Positions 60,192-64,000 of a DNA stretch of 64,000 bases are shown here, piece after piece. Below the pieces are notes generated by a model that made no database searches, was not told the DNA's origin, and worked only from the letters and a program-made list of their open reading frames with translations. The position numbers and the translations under genes were made by a program. Origin of the DNA: an uncultured Ruminococcus sp. (GTDB lineage: Bacteria; Bacillota; Clostridia; Oscillospirales; Acutalibacteraceae); NCBI GenBank assembly GCA_900539465.1, contig UQCF01000012.1:13198-77197 (forward strand). The letters run 5' to 3'. Every line of letters starts with the position of its first letter. Within the stretch, counting starts at the first letter, position 1.

Positions 60192-60599
60192 TTACTCAGC
60201 GCTTGACTGAGCAGACGTCTCACTTGTTGCTTCAGAAGAAGCGGCGGTTGTCGAATTCTCTTCGGCAGCCTGCGAAGTGGATGTTTTGTTCTCCTGGTAC
60301 TTGTCGGCACCGTCTCTGATACCGTTTATACCCGAAGAAAGTCCCCAGTCGATAAAGAACACTACAATACCGATAACGGCAATAGCAACGATAACGACCA
60401 GTGTGCTTTTGAGAACCATTTTTGCGCCGGGCCAGGTAATCTTTTTGGTTTCACCTTTGAAGTCTTTGCCGAATTTGGCGAACCATTTACCTATTCGCTT
60501 AAAGATGTTGCCCTTTTTAGCTTTGGGCGCACCGGCCTTTTTTTCTTTTGCGGCCTTCTCAATCTTTTCAGCAGCTTCGGATTTTTCACGTTTAGCCAT
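60192..60599 (-). CDS. secE: Preprotein translocase subunit SecE, with C-terminal tail
   Basis: 135 residues, longer than the ~60 usual in Gram-positive bacteria. A basic Lys/Ala-rich N-terminal region, the amphipathic helix with DFKGETKKITWPG, and one membrane helix (LVVIVAIAVIGIVVFFIDW) are the SecE core. After GIRDGADKYQ there is an extra ~30-residue Ser/Thr/Glu/Gln tail (TSTSQAAEENSTTAASSEA) facing outward. The tail is low complexity with no visible fold. Confidence 0.92.
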   Translation of the reverse strand: MAKREKSEAAEKIEKAAKEKKAGAPKAKKGNIFKRIGKWFAKFGKDFKGETKKITWPGAKMVLKSTLVVIVAIAVIGIVVFFIDWGLSSGINGIRDGADKYQENKTSTSQAAEENSTTAASSEATSETSAQSSAE

Positions 60600-60614
60600 A
60601 ATGATTACCTCCGC

Positions 60615-60764
60615 TTACTTTGTTTCTCTGTGGAGAGTATGCTTCTTGCAGAATCTGCAGTACTTGTTCATCTCCAACCTGTCCGGTGTGTTTTTCTTGT
60701 TTTTCATCGTGTCATAGTTGCGCTGTTTGCATTCTGTACACGCAAGGGTAACTTTTACTCTCAT
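60615..60764 (-). CDS. rpmG: Ribosomal protein L33
   Basis: 49 residues, ATG at 60764 with GGAGG 7 bases upstream. MRVKVTLACTECKQRNYDT then YCRFCKKHTLHRETK: the zinc-binding (C+) form with CxxC pairs, so it needs zinc. First gene of the rpmG-secE-nusG-rplK-rplA run, after a structured leader. Confidence 0.95.
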   Translation of the reverse strand: MRVKVTLACTECKQRNYDTMKNKKNTPDRLEMNKYCRFCKKHTLHRETK

Positions 60765-60880
60765 ATCGGCACCTCCGTTTAACCGGGTTGTTCCCGGAAT
60801 TTTCAGCCTCCCTCTTGCCGGAAGCTCTACCCTGGTAAGCTCCCGAATAAGGGCACAAAAAAAGAACCCTCTTTAAGAGG
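60765..60880 (-). promoter_or_regulatory. Structured 5' leader of the rpmG-secE-nusG operon
   Basis: On the minus strand three hairpins follow each other: CCTCTT / AAGAGG with a T-rich tail near the start of transcription, GGGAGCT...AGCTTCC with inner TACC / GGTA, and CCGGG / CCCGG. No tRNA gene was found here. A leader with regulatory potential; class not recognised. Confidence 0.5.
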
Positions 60881-60887
60881 TACAACC

Positions 60888-60916
60888 ATTCTATCATTAT
60901 AGGGCGCAAATGTCAA
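60888..60916 (-). promoter_or_regulatory. Promoter of rpmG-secE-nusG-rplK-rplA
   Basis: Minus strand TTGACA (60911-60916), 17-base spacer, TAGAAT (60888-60893). Confidence 0.8.
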
Positions 60917-60941
60917 GAAAAATTTAGATTTATTTTAATAT

Positions 60942-60987
60942 ATCTATCTGTTGTGCCGCGGTGTTTTTTTCGGCACAACAGATAGAT
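60942..60987. terminator. 17-bp inverted repeat after the large secreted-protein gene
   Basis: Perfect arms ATCTATCTGTTGTGCCG / CGGCACAACAGATAGAT with a 12-base loop. Plus side ends in TTTTAT; minus side tail is weaker. Between the ribosomal operon promoter and the preceding gene, so most likely a terminator for the latter. Confidence 0.65.
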
Positions 60988-61083
60988 TTTTATTAAGAGA
61001 CGGTGTGTTCAGAAGATGAAATTTGCTTACTTTCGTTTTTGAACTTCGCCGAATGGCGGCAAACCTTGCCGTTTATAAAAAAG

Positions 61084-64000
61084 TCAGCAAATACCGTTTA
61101 TAAAATCTAAAATCCATAAAACAAATTTGGTTATTATTTTGATTATAAATTTACAAATTTTTGTGAACAAACAGTCTTCTCCCGTTGCGGGGATTTCGGT
61201 GTGCTCGTTTCTTGTGGCGTGACATACGGTGCACTCCTCATGCTTTGAGCCTTTTTCGTCATCGGTCGGTTCTTTGTCGGTGACCCACTCAAAGGTGTGA
61301 GCGGCGGTATCTGCCTTGTCACCGCAAATACATTCGTGCCAGTGGCTTGTTCCGTCGTATTTCCATTCCGTACCGTAGCTGTGACTGTGAGGCGCAGCCT
61401 TGATTTCAAACTCTGTGCCGCACTCACCGTCGCTGTATACAACACTCAGAGTGTGTTTGCCGACAGAAAGAGTGCCGAGGTAGGCTTTTTTAAGTGTAAT
61501 GACGGTAGAACCCGAAGCTGCTGTATATTTATCGGCAGGAACGGTTATGCCGTCCACCTTTATGCCGGTGAATTTGGAGAAATCTCCGTTTGCGCGGAAA
61601 GTCAGCGTATCGTTACTGTTCTGCTTCCATACGCCGTTTGTACCCTCGGTGATTTTATACTCGGGTATTATGGTCATGGCAAGGTCGGTAAGAACCCACA
61701 TTGTGCCGTCGGAGCCGTCGCTCTCATCGCCTTCATAGCGCGTATAATTTACAAATTCGCCGTTGATTTTCAGCTTTGTGTCGGGTGAGAATATATATCG
61801 TATATTTCCGACGTCGCCGTAAGTTGTTACATACACACCGTAATGATAGGTCTTTCCGGCTTCAAAAGCGGTAATTTTATTTTCATAAAAATTCCCGAAG
61901 TCGGTAGACATTGCACCGGTCTTGCTGTCTAACTCCCACCACTCGCAGCGGAAGGCGTAGGCTGCGCCGTCGGGTACTTTGCCGGTGAACACGGGCTTGT
62001 CGCCGTCCTTGAAGCTGACGGTAACATTGTTGATTTCTACAACATCAATGGCGGTAACGGTAGGCATAGTAATTGTCTTAACAGAGGGAATATACATAGA
62101 GCCACCGACAAAAGGTGCCGATACTTTTTGTTCGTTCACCGTAATAACTGTTTCACCTGTAAAGGAATATCCGTCCTTTGGCATCAGCATAAGGGAATAT
62201 ACATACTTCTTGCCGCTCTCAAATTCGGTGAATGTCGGCAACGAGCCGTGTGAGCCGTTGTCGGAATACCATGCGGCAACGGGTTCGTTGTCTTCAAACT
62301 GCTGCCAGCATTCATAGGCGATCTCATATTTATCGGCATCGGCATTATATACCTCGGCGGTTGCCTGTGGGGTATCACCCGGCTGATAGTCGAATTTTGC
62401 ATTTTCAATGGTGGCAGTGGTGATGGTGCTTATTGTTACCGCAGCAATCTTCACAGGTTCATTGCCGAGCTGGCGGTGTTCGGCATCTGCGCCGGTTTCT
62501 GCCATACCGTCGCCCAGAATAAGCTGACCCTTGTTCAGAATGGCCGTGTTCCCGGCAAAGCCGGTATCTAAAATGGTTGTACCGCCGGTGAAGCTGGCTG
62601 TATCTGTATCATAGGGTATACGCATTAAGATTCCTACGTCGTTGTACTCTTCATCCTTAGGCAAAACGATCGGCGTATATTCTCCCCAATCCCATGCCGC
62701 GTCTAAAGTGCCGCCGCTGACGGTGAGATTCCTCACGTCTACGGCAGGGAATGCATACAGCTTGCCGTTATACGAGCTCTTACGCACGGGCTCACGAACA
62801 GTGAGATTGCCGCCGGAGAGAGTCATGGCCTTTACGTCAATGCCTTGGGTCTGCACGGAGCCGCCGGAAATATTGATTCTTTTGGCGCCGCTAAGCTGAC
62901 CTTTATTTAAAACAGTGCCGTCGGTGACGGTGAATATACCCTGCGTTTCTGTGGCACCGTAGGTAGACATATAAATCTGACCGTTCTCGGTCTCTAAAGT
63001 GCCGCCGTTGACGGTGATGCTGCCGGCATTGGCGGTGCCGGTGCGGCTGTTTACTTCTGTATCAATGGCATTGCCGTAGGTGCTTTCTGTCTGTGTGCTT
63101 GCAGCGGTCAGCTTGCCGCCGTCAAGGCGGATTTCGCCGCCGGAAATATACGCGCCATAGGCACCGGAAACCTTGACTTCGGCGTTATTGGCAACGAACA
63201 GGTTGCCTACGGAAATATACAGACCGTTTGACAGAACTCCTCCGTCTGACATAGAAGAAACGCTCTCGGCAAACAGCTTGCCGTTGCCGGAGACGGAGAC
63301 GTTGCCGCGGTACATATATATGCCGCGTGAGAACATCGCTCTCTTAGTGCCACCCTCCTCCAGCTCATACGCTTCGCCTGCAACGGCTGTCAGAGTTCCG
63401 CCGGTGACCAGCAGTGCTTTGTTCTTTATATCATTATCCATGTTGACGCCTATGGAGAAGCAGCTGTCATAGCCCTCTATATAGCCGCCCTGAGCAGTGA
63501 TTTGACCGCCCTTGACGGTGAGGTCACCGCATACGTTGATGCCGGAGGAAAAGGTCCAGCCGTCACCGCTGTTTTTGACGCTGCCGGCGCAGACGGACAG
63601 CGTGCCCGTACCCGCAGTTTCGCTCTGAACGGTGAGGTTTCCCGTTGCGGCCAATGCGTTAATATAGGTTGTGTTTTTGTAGCTGCCGCTTACATCTATT
63701 GAGACATCGCCGCTTTGAATGGTATTATATGTGCCGTCAGCCAACACAATGGTGGTTCTGTCCGGCAGCTTAACAGCCGTGGCAGCCTTGGTGGTGAAGT
63801 CGATGCCCCTGAGGGTCAAAGTCTTGGTGCCGTTATCCCAAGTGGAATCGGCAGCACCGAAGGACTTATACTGATTGAGCAGAGCAATCGCCGCCGCACC
63901 GCCGTCGGAAGCGGTGAAGTCCGCCGTTTCTGTTGCCGGGTCTGCGGCAAACGCCGTCATCGGCACCAGCGACAGCACCATGCAAAGCGCCAGTAGGACT
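61084..64000 (-). CDS. Large secreted beta-helix/Ig-like repeat protein (5' end beyond window)
   Basis: At least 971 residues; the frame stays open past the right edge, so the ATG at 63981 is internal to the signal peptide (VLLALCMVLSLVPMTAFAAD). Residues ~100-480 carry many short repeats of the GGxLxxxx kind (VTGGTLTAVAG, ISGGSVQTQG, VSGGTLDAAW), a parallel beta-helix. Then two modules that start YQPGDTPQATAEV and FKDGDKPVFTGKV, an Ig/X2-like domain (WKQNSNDTLTFRANGDFSKF), and a His/Cys-rich module with HWHECICG and HEECTVCHATRNEH. The end is a hydrophobic tail (FVLWILDFINGIC). Likely a surface adhesin or glycan-binding protein; no catalytic motif seen. Confidence 0.75.
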   Translation of the reverse strand, partial: VLLALCMVLSLVPMTAFAADPATETADFTASDGGAAAIALLNQYKSFGAADSTWDNGTKTLTLRGIDFTTKAATAVKLPDRTTIVLADGTYNTIQSGDVSIDVSGSYKNTTYINALAATGNLTVQSETAGTGTLSVCAGSVKNSGDGWTFSSGINVCGDLTVKGGQITAQGGYIEGYDSCFSIGVNMDNDIKNKALLVTGGTLTAVAGEAYELEEGGTKRAMFSRGIYMYRGNVSVSGNGKLFAESVSSMSDGGVLSNGLYISVGNLFVANNAEVKVSGAYGAYISGGEIRLDGGKLTAASTQTESTYGNAIDTEVNSRTGTANAGSITVNGGTLETENGQIYMSTYGATETQGIFTVTDGTVLNKGQLSGAKRINISGGSVQTQGIDVKAMTLSGGNLTVREPVRKSSYNGKLYAFPAVDVRNLTVSGGTLDAAWDWGEYTPIVLPKDEEYNDVGILMRIPYDTDTASFTGGTTILDTGFAGNTAILNKGQLILGDGMAETGADAEHRQLGNEPVKIAAVTISTITTATIENAKFDYQPGDTPQATAEVYNADADKYEIAYECWQQFEDNEPVAAWYSDNGSHGSLPTFTEFESGKKYVYSLMLMPKDGYSFTGETVITVNEQKVSAPFVGGSMYIPSVKTITMPTVTAIDVVEINNVTVSFKDGDKPVFTGKVPDGAAYAFRCEWWELDSKTGAMSTDFGNFYENKITAFEAGKTYHYGVYVTTYGDVGNIRYIFSPDTKLKINGEFVNYTRYEGDESDGSDGTMWVLTDLAMTIIPEYKITEGTNGVWKQNSNDTLTFRANGDFSKFTGIKVDGITVPADKYTAASGSTVITLKKAYLGTLSVGKHTLSVVYSDGECGTEFEIKAAPHSHSYGTEWKYDGTSHWHECICGDKADTAAHTFEWVTDKEPTDDEKGSKHEECTVCHATRNEHTEIPATGEDCLFTKICKFIIKIITKFVLWILDFINGIC

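Noticed and set aside
60765..60900. tRNA-Trp gene near secE, common in some Firmicutes
   Set aside because: The hairpins do not form a cloverleaf and no acceptor/T-loop GGTTCGA-like sequence is present.

Overview
The window reads as chromosomal DNA from a mid-GC, Gram-positive anaerobe of the Clostridia, most likely a gut Oscillospiraceae/Ruminococcaceae relative. This rests on gene content: a CD1247-type acidic zinc-ribbon protein beside efp, an ftsEX cluster with an M23 hydrolase and an S41 protein, a biotin-dependent Na+-pumping oxaloacetate decarboxylase, a single-chain glycyl-tRNA synthetase, a THF riboswitch on folT and a Rex-type operator pair on an alcohol dehydrogenase. No transposase, integrase, phage gene, CRISPR array, rRNA or tRNA was recognised. 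Both ends cut a gene: a TetR-type regulator on the left and a large secreted beta-helix protein on the right.

Layout. 1-8.4 kb (+): TetR C-terminus, HdeD-like membrane protein, MMPL/RND transporter, a lipoprotein with ~38-residue helical repeats, an M28-like protein lacking the usual metal site, cdsA and a diacylglycerol-kinase-type lipid kinase; together they look like a membrane-lipid unit. 8.4-9.8 kb (+): Rex-type adh. 9.8-12.7 kb (-): zur-znuACB under a long palindromic operator. 12.8-18.4 kb (-): a PucR-type regulator, then ftsE-ftsX-M23 hydrolase-S41 pseudoprotease. 18.7-23.2 kb (-): CD1247-like protein, efp, acyltransferase, fba, metallophosphoesterase. 23.2-24.0 kb (+): THF riboswitch and folT. 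24.0-27.6 kb (-): uracil-DNA glycosylase, ribF, typA and a 57-residue protein. 27.7-30.0 kb (+): mltG, DUF4430 lipoprotein, TRIC-type channel. 30.0-38.3 kb (-): glmS, cotH-like gene, oadB/biotin carrier/oadG/oadA, glyS. 38.5-42.1 kb (+): serC-serA and a secreted protein. 42.2-42.4 kb: dispersed repeat. 42.5-51.6 kb (-): one long branched-chain amino-acid operon, ilvB-ilvN-ilvC-cimA-leuC-leuD-leuB-ilvE, preceded by a promoter, a short Ile/Val/Leu-rich ORF and an intrinsic terminator in the leader. 51.8-56.7 kb (+): small zinc ribbon, pepV, DUF3006, murD, membrane zinc-ribbon protein, Nudix, maf. 56.7-57.0 kb: repeat-dense stretch. 57.1-60.9 kb (-): rpmG-secE-nusG-rplK-rplA and rplJ-rplL with RNA leaders; rpoB does not follow rplL. 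61.1-64 kb (-): secreted repeat protein.

The most notable signals are regulatory: the folT riboswitch, whose P1 strand is complementary to the loop of a Shine-Dalgarno-masking hairpin; the paired Rex sites 105 bp apart; the ilvB attenuator; the zur palindrome; a hairpin holding the glmS ribosome-binding site; and a duplicated RNA motif before rplK and rplA. At protein level the most notable are an S41 protein with both catalytic residues replaced beside FtsEX, and three otherwise unrelated exported proteins ending in a similar short amphipathic tail.
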